From Fratercula arctica (Eukaryota > Chordata > Aves > Charadriiformes > Alcidae), in NCBI GenBank assembly GCA_947846985.1, contig CANTUZ010000004.1, forward strand, positions 3,338,927 through 3,402,926: a stretch of DNA of 64,000 nt, written 5' to 3'. Position 1 is the stretch's first letter, and every line of letters starts with the position of its first letter. Positions 49,001-61,600 of the stretch are shown here, in pieces. Position numbers and translations under genes: made by a program. The notes beneath the pieces are model-generated. The model made no database searches and was not told the DNA's origin. It saw only the letters and a list, made by a program, of their open reading frames with translations.

Positions 49001-52000
49001 GCTGAAGGAAAGGGCTTCCCTGTTGAGAAGTGACCTTTGAATAGGAGTGGCACCTGAAGATGACAGCAACCCAGCGCTAAACGAGCTACAGAAACTAATT
49101 CGGGGACGTTTGGTCCTCATGTTGCAGTATTTCCAGTGGGTTTTTGGTGGAAGTGACCGTTGTTGGAGGCTGGAGCTGTAGGAACATGCGGTGCAAAGAC
49201 AAGGCGATGCCTTCAGCTCTGGACGGAGCTGCTGGGTGCTTAACGCGCCCTGCTCTCGCCGAGGGGGTAATTACTTCATCTAACGAGCATTATTGCTCCT
49301 GGAGGCTGCAGCCAAGAGCTATCTCTGCTAATAAGTCATTAATACTTACTCCATTAATACCACCAAGAGCCTGAGAAGACGACACATGGAGACATGTTGA
49401 TGGGATATTAGCATCTTCCCAAACGAGCAGAACAAAAGCATGATTAGGGAGGGCAGAGGGAGCCTGGAAATGGGGATGAAAGCATCTCTCCGGTGAGGGC
49501 AAGGCAGGAGACCTGGAGAGGGATCACGTCATCTGCAGCGCTGCTGCCCGAAGGGCCGGGGGAATGGGATGTTCCGCACGGAGCTACGCGAGCTATTTTT
49601 GCTGTATAAATAAAATATCTCTGAGATGAGATTGAGCCAAAGGCAGGGGGGGCCGGGGGGGAGGAGGTGGGAAGCCTTTGGGAAAAATGGGCTTTTGCTA
49701 TTTTCGTAAATAAGCCAAGCCGGTGGCAGAGAGTTTTCCTCATCTTTTTTTTTTTCAAAAGAGAAGAAAAAAAGAAAGTCTTTATTTTTATGGCGTATCC
49801 TGGATGGTTTTTTTCCCTTCTTCCCTGCCATAGTAGTGGGGGAAGACAGAAATCCCTGGGTGAGCTGGAGGGTCTGGGGTGGGAAGATGAGGGGAGTGTT
49901 TGCAGGCACCGCCTTGAACACAGTTCTGCCTTGGAGGGCATCATCCCCCATAATGAAGTGTTTTTTCCACTTGGCGAGCGCATCTGTTATTTTTCGGGCC
50001 GCCTTCGCGCCTTGGCCCTTGCTGGCACTCAGTGCCGTGGATAGAAACGCATCATCCGCGTCGCAGGCTGGATGCAGGAAAGCCCTTTGGTGCGGTCTCG
50101 GCGCCGGCTCCCTCTGCCCCACATCAGAACTGCCGGCACAGCATCCTTCCTCCAGCAGAACCCATCTCCTGGTACCCCTGGAGCCCCCACATCCAGCAGG
50201 CAGCCGAATTTGGCTGGGTGTTTGTGGGGCAGGCGGGATGGGATGGGGCTGTCCGGGTTCAGCGGAGGGGCCGGCGTGGCTTGGGGAGAGCTCCGGGCTT
50301 TCCGTGGGGTTAGTTGGAATAACTCCCACCTCTTTATTCTTCGCAGAGTGACGTGTTTACCATCCCCGCGGCGGTGCAGAGGGCTGACTCGCACCATCCT
50401 CCCGTGGGCAGAGTCCGGGCATCCCTGCATCCAGCTCGCCGTCCCCGCCTCCACCCTTGTGGCTTTTATCCGACGCCGTGTTTCACCCAGCGATACCTTG
50501 GAGCTTTTCCGGGCCGTATCGTGCGGTTCCCAGCCCTTCCCCAGCTGGTTTTGGCCCCGAGCTGGGAGCCTGGCTCAGCTTCGCTTACGCCTCTCATTTC
50601 CCAGAGGATGCTCTGAGTCGGGGGGTGGGGGGGGGTGGTACTGCTGCACAGAGCCGCTGTTTTCGGCTCAGCTTCCAAACTGTGCGGGTGAATGCGATGT
50701 ATGTATTTACCATTTGCTGCTCGGAGTCGGTGGGTCACGTCCTCGCGCCTTCCTCTCCGCCCATAGCAGCGAGCGCCGTTAAAAAAGACAAGCCGTTTTG
50801 TAAAAAGCCCTTTTTCACCCAGTGGTGGGCTTGGGAGGCTTGACACTCGGGAGGTGGGGCGTCCATCCTCTCCTCTTTCACCTGACCTGTTTGGCGAGCG
50901 CTGTCGGGCAGAGGCTTTGCCTTGCTGCTTACACCACGGCACCAGGGATGCTTCCTGGTCCCAGGCTCTTGCGGGAAGCGAGGAATCTCTTTTCACCCCG
51001 GGATAGCCCCAAAAATACGTCCAGCCTCTTCCTTGTGTTGTAGGCAAGAGATATTAATCCATTTTTAAGCATCCAAGCGCAGGGTTGAGCAGGAAATTGA
51101 ACTTTACATTCCAGCCTTGCGGCCCCGCAGCTCGGCGGCGCCGGGGACGAGGCGGTGTCTCCGGTTTTCGCCGCTGACGCAGAGACGAAGTGTGAATCTG
51201 CACCTGAAATTAGCCCGCGCTGATGAGAACTGGCTTAATTTCTCGGCCAAGCCTTCCTCCCAGAAACTCTCAGTGTCCTGCAGAAGGCGACACCCGATTT
51301 CTGTTCTCCTTGGTGAAAAAAAGAATTTATTCCCCTGGAGATTGTATTATTTTATTTTTTTTTTAAGTGAAGGTAATGGCGTTTCCTCTTCTTTTATTCC
51401 CTCACTTGCTTTAGCAGCAGCATTTGAGCAAAAAGTGAGTGATTTTTTTTTAAAAGTTTGGGGTCTTTTGGTTGTTTTTAATGCCTGCTTTTTGCTGTTA
51501 CTGGACAATATTGAGCTGTAGCTCAGGATTACAGAGCAGTCCTACCGTAAATCTGGCCCCGTTATGTGCTCCCAGCCCCACCAGCTTCCCCACCTGGCTG
51601 GGGTTTGAAGGTGCAACAGCTGTTGGCGGCTTTATTCTCCGTTTCTACCCACTTTGAACCGAAAAAGAGCGAGGAACAGCTTAGCGGGTAGGCTTAGTGC
51701 CAGCAAATCCCGCACTGAAGTCTCGCTGTTGGGCCACCCGACCCGCGCTGATATAAAAAGGGAGGTGAAAGGATGGAAGGCTGAAGGGGCTGCAAAAGGC
51801 TCGGAAGGAAAAGGAAAATGCCGAACGATCACGTTTTCCTTTTGGGAAGCGGGGCTGGAGGAGATGCCCTCGTTTCTCCTGGCCTTTTCAGGTGGCTGTC
51901 GTGGTGCCGGCCGCCTTCATTACGCTGGCTTGATGGCAACCAGGAGGTGACGCATGTGTTGCGGGGAGCAATCACGCCAACGCTCCGAGCTTTGATGTTC

Positions 52001-53208
52001 CCCAGGACGCTTCTGCCAACGGCAGAGCCTGTTTCCCCGCCTGCGCCGCCCATTAACCCGAAGCAAACCAACGCTGGCGTTTCGGGTGAGGTGGCAGCTC
52101 CAGCCTCTCCCGTTTGCACCCCCATAGGGAACGGCGGCTTCTTCTTGCTTGCCCACCCCCCCCACCAGCAGCCGCGCGGCTTCTGCTTTAGCAAAGAGGT
52201 ATTTTGGAGGACACCCCGATGAACCTCATGCAATAAAACAATCGCTAATTGAGAGCAGAGATATAAAACGCTGCGAACTGGTACATCTCTACCTATGCAG
52301 AGGTGCTGCTGCCTTGCCCAAAATCCCTCCAGAAATTCAATGGTGCCACCGTCTTGCCGAGGGTCTATGGGATGCGCCCAATCTACAACCTCTGGGGTGA
52401 TGGTGACCAGCTCCGGGGGTTTGCTGGGATGCCCCAAACCTTTTCAGCATCGTTATTACGATGCCACACAGGTTGAGGGCTTTGCTTTTCGCTGCTGGGG
52501 GGTTTAGCCCGAGGCAGAAGTGGCCAAGCGAGGGGCTGCGGGCTGGGGTGAGCGTCCCCTCCCCAAACCAGCCCTGCTCTCAGCCACCCCCACCCCCACC
52601 CCCCAGCTTCGCACACTCGTAGCTCAACACAAAAATGGGGGATTAAGAAAACCACTTGGCTGTATTTTAGCGGCCAAGTTTTTCAAGGATTGAAAATAAA
52701 GCTGCGGAGCAAGCACCCACTGGCACCCCTCGGCCCAGGAGCGTGGGTGGTCACTGCACCTTCCCACGGGCTCCCTGGCTGTGTTTGGGGGGGGGGGGGA
52801 AACCCATGATTAAATGGAAAAAGAATGAGATGACAAGTTTCTACACAGAAGCACCTGCAGGAAAAGAAAGGGAGCAGTGATGGAGCAGCCCCGTAACATG
52901 GTCCCTGGTGAGGGAAGGGGAAGGGTTTCACAGTGGGGTGACGCAGGGAGGTGGTTTCGGAGGAAGGTGCACATGAAAGCACGGGGGACCCCTGCATGCT
53001 GCTGGCTCTGGCTCAGCAGCCCCCATGTACCCCCCCGCAAGGGGCAGCAGCGTTTCAAAGGAAGCCATGGCGCTGGCTGAGCCTCCGTCCTCTCCCTTTA
53101 CCTCCCCCCATCCCTTCCCCTTGGGGAATTTGGGCTCCCTTGCCTCCAAACCAAGTGGCCAACGTGCCCCAGGACCCAGAGTTTCCTACACAAACGCCAA
53201 AATTCAGG

Positions 53209-53214
53209 TTTATT
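53209..53214 (-). terminator. PARM1: Candidate PARM1 polyadenylation signal
   Basis: AATAAA on the minus strand (CCTACAATAAACCTG), about 190 nt after the stop. Longer 3'UTRs using signals further left cannot be excluded. Confidence 0.4.
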
Positions 53215-53357
53215 GTAGGCACTGCACACACGCACGCCCTCCGGTTGCCTGTCGTCCGCCGGACCCGCCGTCATCCTGCCCACAGCTCGGTGCCCGGCCG
53301 TCTCCCCAGCAGCGGATGCTCTGCTGCAGAAGCGCTTATAAATTAAGGATATTTTTT

Positions 53358-53387
53358 GTTTTTATTATTATTATTATTATTATTTTT
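53358..53387. repeat. (TTA)n microsatellite in PARM1 3'UTR
   Basis: TTATTATTATTATTATTATT, about nine units, starting some 13 bp past the stop codon in the PARM1 direction. Confidence 0.85.
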
Positions 53388-53399
53388 TCCTCGTCCCTG

Positions 53400-53484
53400 C
53401 TAGGAGTCGTCGTAGAGAGGGTTGTTGTAGTTGCCCCAGGAGCCGTAGTCGTGGTCATCCAGAAGCCTGCCGTAGGAGGAGTGC
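53400..53484 (-). CDS. PARM1: PARM1 cytoplasmic-tail exon
   Basis: [27 protein letters not shown] and stop TAG at 53402-53400. Acceptor TTTCCCCTGGCAG. The most conserved part of the protein. Confidence 0.97.
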
Positions 53485-55601
53485 CTGCCAGGGGAAAGCA
53501 AACCGCCCGCCGTTACCGGTTGCTTTTGAGGGTTTATTAGTTATTTTACCTCGCTAGGTTGAGCTTTGGGATGTTTTAGCAGGACGCACCAGGACAGAAA
53601 ATAAGCCCAGGCAGGATTTTCTCCCCGTTGAACCAGACTGCGATATGCTAGGGAATTAAAATAAGACTTTTGCTCGTCTCAGTTGTCAGCAAAGCCTCAT
53701 TACAGATGCTCAGCGCTGGGCTGGGCTGCTGTTTATTGTCTAAGGCACGACAAGACCCGTGGCAGCAGCTTGCCCCAGGGATAATTACTGGTTATGACTA
53801 TGCTGAGCAGCGTCTCCGGCATTTGAGCGAGGCTGTTGTAAAACAAGGAAGAAAAACCTCGGCTTTTCAACACAGCCGTGGTAGAATACACAGCCATGCT
53901 GGGACAGGAGCCTGCACATCGCCCCACCGGGCTTGGGGACAGCCAGCATCTCCCCAGGGTTTGCCCCTGAGCATCCCCCTTGAGATGGGGAGAGGGGCTG
54001 CAGCCTCGGGGGGGGGACACACACTACAGCTGGGGCACCCCGCTGGACAGGCACCCCAAAAAACCAGCCTTACCTGATCTTGAGGTACGCCGCCGCCCCG
54101 AGAACCAGCACCACCACCACGATGACCGTCACGGTTATGGCCACGATGCTCCCTGCGGAGGATCCGTCAGAAAGGGCAGCGCTCAGCATCCCCGCCAAGT
54201 CCCAGCCCTATCGCACCCACCCCACGCCCCGGCTGCTGCCGATACACCCACGCCAGCTGTCTGTGGTGTGGGGGGTACATTCCCTCACTGCTTCCCAAAG
54301 CTCCTGTGGAAGACGCTGGGCACCCCTGTATTTTTTGCCATGACCCCTTTCCCATAAAGGCAGGGGTAAAAACACAGCTGGGATTTGCTTGAGGACTACG
54401 GACTTGCTCCTTCATGCTTCCCCAGCACCAGGCAGCATTTAGGGCCGAGCCAAGGCTGCAAAATGCTCCAGATCCCTCCCTTTTCAGGCCTTACAAAGCG
54501 CTTTTAAGCTGTCTGAGCTTGCAGAAGAGGACAGGTGAAAGCTAGTGTCAGCTTAGTGAGGTCTCCAGGAGGGAGAAGAAAAACCTACATCTTCCTAACT
54601 TAGGCTGCACCCCCATCCACACCCTTGTTGCCTCTCATCCTTAAGTGTTTCAAGTCAAACTTGCAACTAAGGATTCGATTCGCATCTCTGAGCAACTGAG
54701 GTTTGGTATCTACATCTCCTTGTCTCCACTGGTGGAGCAGATGACATAGGCTCCTCCAGGAAAGCTCAGCTTTTGCTGAATTGTGCTCTCAGAAAGTTGA
54801 CCAAGTCTTCCCTTACAATTCAGGGGGGTCTGCCCCTCTTATCTAAGCACCTCAAGGGTGACATTATGTCTATATATGCTCATGGAGAGTGGTGGTGCTC
54901 ACCTGCGCTTAAGGCACGGGGGACCTCTTCCATGGTGACGCCGGTGGAAAGGGTGGTTTTGCCCATGGCCGTGGCCTCAGCTGTGGTGGGGTCAGTCACA
55001 GTCACTGGGGGGGACGTTGGCTCCACGGCCAGGCTCGATGCCATGGCCAGCGTCCCCAGGGAAGGGAGTTCCTTGGTCAGCGCCGGTGGCTGGGTGGCGC
55101 TGGGACTCATGAGGACAGGCGTTGGGGACAAGACCGTCCCAGTGGATGAGTACAGGTCGCCGGTGGGGAGGGAGGAGGATGCAGGTATACCCGTGGGGCT
55201 GGCAGCTGCCCCCAAATCCATCGTGCCTCTTGCCAAGGTGGCAGTATTTGCTGTCCGAAGACCTGGGGCTGTCTCCAAGGTTGGTGGCACCAAGCTGGGG
55301 TTGGAGGTTACGGATGGGCTGTCTGCTGTGGTGATGGTGGCTGCAGTGGTGGAGCTCACGTTGATGGAGGCAGGAGCAGGGGACAATGCTGCTGTGGGGG
55401 TGGCATTGTGGCCATCCCTCTCCGCTAGCCCAGAGGACACCCCATCTCTGGCAGGTCCTGTGGACATGGACAGCGAAGGCTGGCCAGAAGCCGGTGTGGA
55501 GACATCAGCATCCCTGGAGCCTGGCCCCACTGGGATCCTCTCCGAGGGGAAGGGAGGGCCGGTGGGGGCGAGGGGCGATGCTGTGGAGTCATTGCCCAGT
55601 C
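53400..55601 (-). CDS. PARM1: PARM1, prostate androgen-regulated mucin-like protein 1; last 3 coding exons (5' partial)
   Basis: Exons (minus): 55601-54903, 54152-54074, 53484-53400; phases agree. The first is 233 codons rich in Ser, Thr, Pro and Ala with N-glycosylation sequons NDS, NAT and NVS: a mucin-like ectodomain. The second codes one membrane helix, [20 protein letters not shown] to AAAYLKI. The third is a 27-residue cytoplasmic tail, [20 protein letters not shown] then NPLYDDS, ending in TAG. The tail and helix match mammalian PARM1 closely, while the mucin part is recognisable only by composition and the junction ALSAG. YGRL in the tail fits a YxxPhi sorting motif. PARM1 is a glycosylated type I protein of Golgi, endosomes and plasma membrane. 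The signal-peptide exon was not found. Confidence 0.93.
54074..54152 (-). CDS. PARM1: PARM1 transmembrane exon
   Basis: 25 codons plus split codons: a hydrophobic Ile/Val/Leu helix, then YLKIR. Acceptor CTCCGCAG, donor GTAAGG. Confidence 0.96.
54903..55601 (-). CDS. PARM1: PARM1 mucin-domain exon
   Basis: Starts after acceptor TCTCACTCCTAG with two bases completing a codon, [16 protein letters not shown], and ends [18 protein letters not shown] before donor GTGAGC. Open throughout its 699 nt. Confidence 0.9.
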
Positions 55602-58600
55602 CTAGGAGTGAGACAAAGAAGTATTAGTAACAGCAAAAGCCTTGGGGCAACCTGGGGTTAGGGTGAACGCTAAAGGGTTTGGGAATGAAGCTGGAACTAA
55701 GTCTGTTTTTTAAAATGCTGAGAGCCATCTAAAAATAGATGGGAAATATCTCCGCGTAGCTAGAGGTGAGGTTTAAACCAGACCACTTGCCCCAGGATGT
55801 GTCAGGACTGTTTTTCCCCAAGGGTGGGACCTCCCCCCATCCCCAGTCACCCCCTCCATCTTCCCAGCGTCTCCTCCCAGCAGCCAGCGAAGCAGCAGGG
55901 GAGCAAGCTCCTCCTCAGCAGCAACCACCGCGCAGCTGGGAATGATAACACAAGACTCCTCTTTCTCCTCTCCCCACATTTCCTTGTGCATTCATTCATT
56001 TGTCTCCCTTTCTTAGCATGAAGATGAGTCATTTTTTCCCTCTATCCTCACCAGCAGACTGCTGAGGCTTTTATTTCCCCCCCCTTTTCTACTCCCCAAG
56101 GCTAAACTCAACACTGGACCAGCGCTAGCAGCTAACTCCCTCGGCACGGGCAGGCTGAGGGATGCGTGTGCCAACACTAAGTGACATCGGGAGGGATTTT
56201 TATTCCCATGCATCCATTTATTTACACCCCCAGAGCATCCCAAGCCCAGCACTGGGAAGAGCAAGAACTTGCTCCGGTGCAAACAAGCTGCAAGGAGCTA
56301 ATTATTATGAGCGTGGAGGACAAAAACACTCGGCAAAATGCTGATTTTGTGGAACCCTGAAGCCAAGCTCCCACCTCAGCTCCGGAGACAGGAGCTTGGT
56401 GCTTATCCAAGTGAAAAACAGCAGTGGGGAGAGCAGAGACAGCTATCATGGTAGATCTTTGTGAGTAGGAGCTTGCAGATCATACATGGCTGGACATCCT
56501 TAGTGGGCACATAAGGCTCTCCTCCCCATCACCCAGCCACCCGCCCAAGGAGACATTGTCAACCACCACCGCCACATCTGCAGTCCCCCCGCAGAGTCAA
56601 TCTGAAATGCCACCCCTGTAGGTGACACCCAAGGCAGCAAGAAGGACCCAGACTGCCCCAGAGATGTGTTTTAGATGGAACAGAGCGGTTGCTGGCCTAC
56701 CATGGGACTCTTATCGCACGTAAAGCCGCACCAAGAAACAGTGGCAGGGGAAGGACCCCAATTCGTGAGCAGGGGCTGTACAACATGTGGTTTCTCCAGC
56801 AAAGCCCCTCACCGCTGAGCACCCAGGAGACCCACGAAGCTCCCAGCAGGGCACAGACAGCACCTCATGCTGAAGGAGGGAGGGAAATACTTAGAAATGG
56901 TGGGATGCAGCACCGGTGAGCAGGGATTTTTGTTTTTTCAGCCATTGGTGCAAACAGGAGGCTGCAGGTGTCTAATACGGCTTCACTCAACCCACACGCC
57001 TTCAGCGGAGGAGGACAGAAGGGACATCTCCGCTAAGGACCTCCAGCTCACCACAGTGAGCACTGGGTACATGGCACACCTTTCACCAACGCATTTTCTG
57101 TCTAGAAACTGCAAACGTACGCTTGGCCAGGGATTTAAAGCCAGCTCGGGGGCATGGCTTCTACTAGAGCCCAAGGCATTTAGGAGCAGACGTCTAAAAT
57201 TTTATTTTTCCTGGCCCTGTAGATACCCCTGTGGTGGGCCCCATCTCCCAAGCAGGAGGGTCTGGGAGGTGGGACTGATGGCACGGGTGCTCTTCTGCCG
57301 GGGACAGGCACTTGGAGATGCCTCTGAGCTTTCACCCTCCTCATGCTCTCGGTCTGCTGAGGCACAAGGCTGATAGACCTTAGGATAAGGGAGAGGAGAT
57401 GGGTGACAACCCGGAGTCTGGTTACCCAATAAACCACCTGGCTCAGCACCCCGGTTTCCACTCCCAGACGTCCCATCTCCTCTTTCCCAGCTTCCCAAAG
57501 CACACCAGGCTCCTGCTGTCAACAGGGCACTCGGATGCGTCCTCATCCCAGGATCTCTGCATCTCAGGCTCCCTGGTTACTGCCTGGGAGTTACTGGCAC
57601 GTGAACTTGAGTCACATCGCTGTGATAATCCTGAGCTTAGAAGCCATTAGTTCAGGTGAACGCAGCTTGGCTCCATCCACAGCATCTCACCCAGACAAAG
57701 CCTTCCCACAGCGCTGGCTCCATCCAACAAACCTGACGGGTCCTCACTCATCCTGTCCCTTCCTCCTGCAGAGGCTGGGGGGGGCTCAATTGTTCACTTT
57801 GGGCACTGCAACACCATGAAACCAAATATTCCCTGTACCTTGCGTAGCTCTCCACGCTGATGTGCCCCAGGCAGCAAGTGCCAGGTCCCATGCCAGCGTG
57901 GTGGGACCTGCAAAGCACCTCCAGCAACATCTGTTAGGGACGAACACCGTTTGGAACATCACTTTCAGTGGCCAGAAAGAAGCTGCAAGTGCCTGCCTCC
58001 TCCTGGTGTTGATGTTGAGGTTCAAGTGGTTGATTTGTGCCCTTCTTGCTTTTACACTGTTACCCCCCTTGCCCTTTCTTGACTGGATTGAAGCATCTTG
58101 ACTGGGTTGAAGCATCCCCATATGGTCTTCTGAAGACACTCACTTGGGGGACAGGTGTCAGAGTACAAAGAAGGAAGGTCATCGAAACTTCATCTCCTTT
58201 TTTTAAGGGAAGGAAGGCACAAGTGCCATTTCTAGCAGGTACCGTTAATCCACAACCTCCCCCATCGCAGGAGCTGAAGGTGCCATCAGCCACAGCCCCG
58301 GGAGAGCACAGCCCGCTGTTTTTTGTGGCCGAGGGCGGGACATGAAATCCCTGGCTGGATTGATGAGGAGCATTGAGCAACAGGGTCTTTCTCAAGAATT
58401 TAACACCACGCAGCCATCCTGGGCCTTATGCAAGAGGAGGCACTGTCTCTGCCAGAGGGTCCGCTTCGGAGGCGCGTGGCTGGAAGGGCCTATTAGCAGC
58501 ACTGTATTTGATATCAAGGGCACTAGTGAAGAACCCAAGTACTCAGGCCCAGCCTGCTCCATCTGCACTTCTGACCTCAGATAACCGAGTAATTTCTCCC

Positions 58601-61600
58601 CCCCCCACATGCTACACCAACACCAAGTCCGCCTCCCCCACCAGCGGCCATGCAAGGCATCATCACTGCAAGCGCTACTGCGACAGCAAACCCCTCAACC
58701 CCCACAACGCTGCCCGAAGGCGCCCAGCTGACCTGACACGGCATCCCCATGAGTAGCTTCCAGCTCACACACGCCCTGAGCAGAACACTCATCAAGTGTT
58801 TCAAGAGGTCTGCACTGGAGGTGGCTCAGCCAGGGCAGAAATCAGCTGCCATGTGGTGGCAGAGGATGCTGGAAGTGCCAACAAACACGGACCGAGCACC
58901 CCTTCATCCTTAGTGCTCTTCAGCTCAGGCCTGAACATCTATCTGTATTTCTGTCAAATAATCCTTTCTCCATCACACCTCAGCATTTCAGGTGTGGCTT
59001 CTCCAACACCAGCATCTGCAGCGCACGACATGACCTGTTGCTCTTACATCAAGCACAACAGGAACCCTCCCAGGGCTGGCAGCACCTCGAAAATTTATTA
59101 CCTCTTGTAGATGTAGCTGCTTCCAGCCTCTCATGGACCCAAGCAGCTTATTCCCCCTCCACAAAGCCGTCCCGTGTCGCTTGCTTGTGCTCTGGGTCAG
59201 CACAGCTCTCAGGATCTGCTCCAACTTCGGAGGCAAACCAACAGGGACCTCAAAAAGCTGGCAGCACTGCTAGCCAGGATGAGTCAGGAAGTTTCCCATA
59301 ATATCTAAGGGGTATAAATTCAGAGGATGAGCCAGGACTGGCTGCAGGAACAATCCTTGGCCGCTGGCTGAAGGCTCCCAGCCAAGCGGGTCACAAGTCA
59401 CAGGGACATTTCCCAGGGGACCAAGCACAGCCAACGGCAGCCCTGGTCTTCCTTATCTCCCCCTGCTCCTGCATGGTCATTGCCAGCCAAGCTTTGGTTT
59501 CCAGATGGATAGTGCTGCGTTTTTCTCCACTAGCAAACCCCGCCTGTGCCAGCCCACTGCTATCCCCTTCTTCCCCCGAGCCATCACCTCCGTCCGGTCA
59601 TCTGGGATGCAGCGACTGCCCTCACCCACGGCACATCACCCCCTCACACACGGGCTGTGCCCCTTGGCACCGCAGGAAGAGTCCAGCCGGGATCCCAGAG
59701 GCAATGCAGGCTGCTTCTCAACCAGGTCAGGATGAGGAGACAAGAAGGACCTTCTTGGCCTATTGCACCACATGTCCTCATGCCACTGCACCCAGCTCAG
59801 GGACAGCCTGCCCCCAGGGTGGCCAAAAGAGCACCCAGCTTCTCTACGAGCCCAGTCCTTTACCAAGACATCTGGAAAAGGGGGGAAAAAAACACCAGGG
59901 TGGGGGTTTCCTTATTTCTGCAGCACCTGGTGTGTGGGAGCTACAGCTGTGGGCAGAAACAGAGCAATGCACTGGAAGAAGGGACAAAAAGACCACTAGA
60001 AAACTTCTTTTAGGACCACGTGACTTCAAAACCTAAAAAAAAACCCCCTCAAACAGGGGTTGTCAGAGGGGCTGAAGGATGTCAGCTATCAGAGGGTGCC
60101 CAGCACAGTGCAGGCCTGAAGAAATTGCCCATCTAATTCACTTAAGGCAGTTGACCACCCCGCTGGAACCCAGCTGGGAGCAGAGGCAGGCCAGGGACTA
60201 CCAGGACACGGTAACAGCTTAGGAAAGCTGCGGTGTCACACTTCACAGCCCCACACCAGTGTTGGAAGGGCCTTTATCTGTATTGCCTCCCCTAGGAGTG
60301 TGGGAAACTGCCAAGGGAAGAAAAACCCCAAATCCCTGTAATGCAGGTATCTTGCTCCTAGGGAATATTAACCCTCATCACCTGCCAACACAAGGAGTGA
60401 ACCATCCACCTGGTGGATTATCTCCCTCTCCCATTGGCATGCTGTCCTCCTGGCCTCTGCAAGCCACTCAAAGGTGGAGGTCTCACCCTCCCCGGCACTG
60501 AACACCTCCCGTGCTCTGCTGGGGATCCAGACTTGGGCTGGCAGCCTCTGCAGCAACCCATCTCTCAGGCACTCCAGAAACCATCACAGCAAGCTTTTAA
60601 GTCCTTCTTGCCAGCTGAAACACAGCATTTTAAGAAAAAACAACAAGAGAATATCTCTAGCCAAAGTGAAGGACATCAGACACAGCAGCCATGCCACAGC
60701 AAACATCCACTCATAAGGCAGAGATGGAGCTGTTAACGAGCTTTGCTTTGTGACTCATCCCATCTGGTGCAGCTACCAGAAGGTGCCCATGACCTAACCC
60801 ACTCACAGCAGTGCTCTCAGCCTGAATTAACTGGGGCACCCACAGCCCAGCTGCAGTAGGTGATGCTCCTATAGCAGCCAAGACCCGAAGGATAATGTCA
60901 GTTTTTGTAACCTTAATATTACATCTTTCTTGACCCTCTCAGCAGCATATGCTTGCTGTACTTACACATGCCATCTGAACCCTTCCTAAATAAGAAGTAC
61001 AGCAACAGATGGAGAATGAAGCACTGCAACCAGGAAACCTGGCGGACACCTATACATACCTCGCTTATGGAGCAAGGTTGGGTACCACTTCCCATACCAG
61101 CTCAGGAGCCACTTCTAGGGCAAATAGAAACTACACCATATTTAAGTAACACAGTCAGCATATAATCTCTGCTTTTAAGAGGAACAATCAACAGTAATCC
61201 CACTGCATACCCAACAAGATGTATCCAGGGTAGATAAAGAAGGATGTTGACAAAATGTTGACAAAACCCCATTACCTGTCCAAATCAGGAGAACACATTA
61301 AATACAAGATCAACAGAGAAAACAAAATTAGAGAAAAAGTCAGAACATCAATCCACAAGGAAGAAAAGCTTAGAGACAAAACACTAATCAGGCAAGTCAA
61401 AAAAAAAAAAAAAAGAAGAAACCACCTCATACTATAAACATATATATATCTACCACACAGTTGAGACAAGGAGGGAGAACCTGAGCCCCAGCTTAAATGG
61501 AGGTCCCGGCCCAATGGGCTGAGGGTGCGTGGGTGGGGGGTCCCAGGTGAGGCTCGTCAGGGTGATTAGGGGCTGTTAGCACACTTAGGGGTTCCGACAT

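Larger units (their letters stand above)
42900..53190. other. Intergenic region, RCHY1 to PARM1
   Basis: No conserved protein is recognisable in any frame. Many GC-rich frames of 60-270 codons occur on both strands with no family signature and no consistent splice pattern. The region holds a repeated 196 bp sequence, homopolymer tracts and several TAAT-rich, CpG-retaining patches that could be enhancers. Confidence 0.55.

Noticed and set aside
46244..50782. Many GC-rich frames of 100-270 codons on both strands
   Set aside because: They overlap each other on opposite strands, share no protein family, and lack coherent exon structure.
58611..58736. 42-codon Thr/Pro/Ala-rich plus-strand frame that looks mucin-like
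   Set aside because: Opposite strand to PARM1 and within its intron; composition comes from local C-rich sequence, and there are no splice or start signals.
61272..61514. Hydrophobic minus-strand frame that could pass for the PARM1 signal-peptide exon
   Set aside because: The Phe/Leu stretch is translated from an A run on the plus strand; it has no signal-peptide cleavage site followed by a correctly phased donor.
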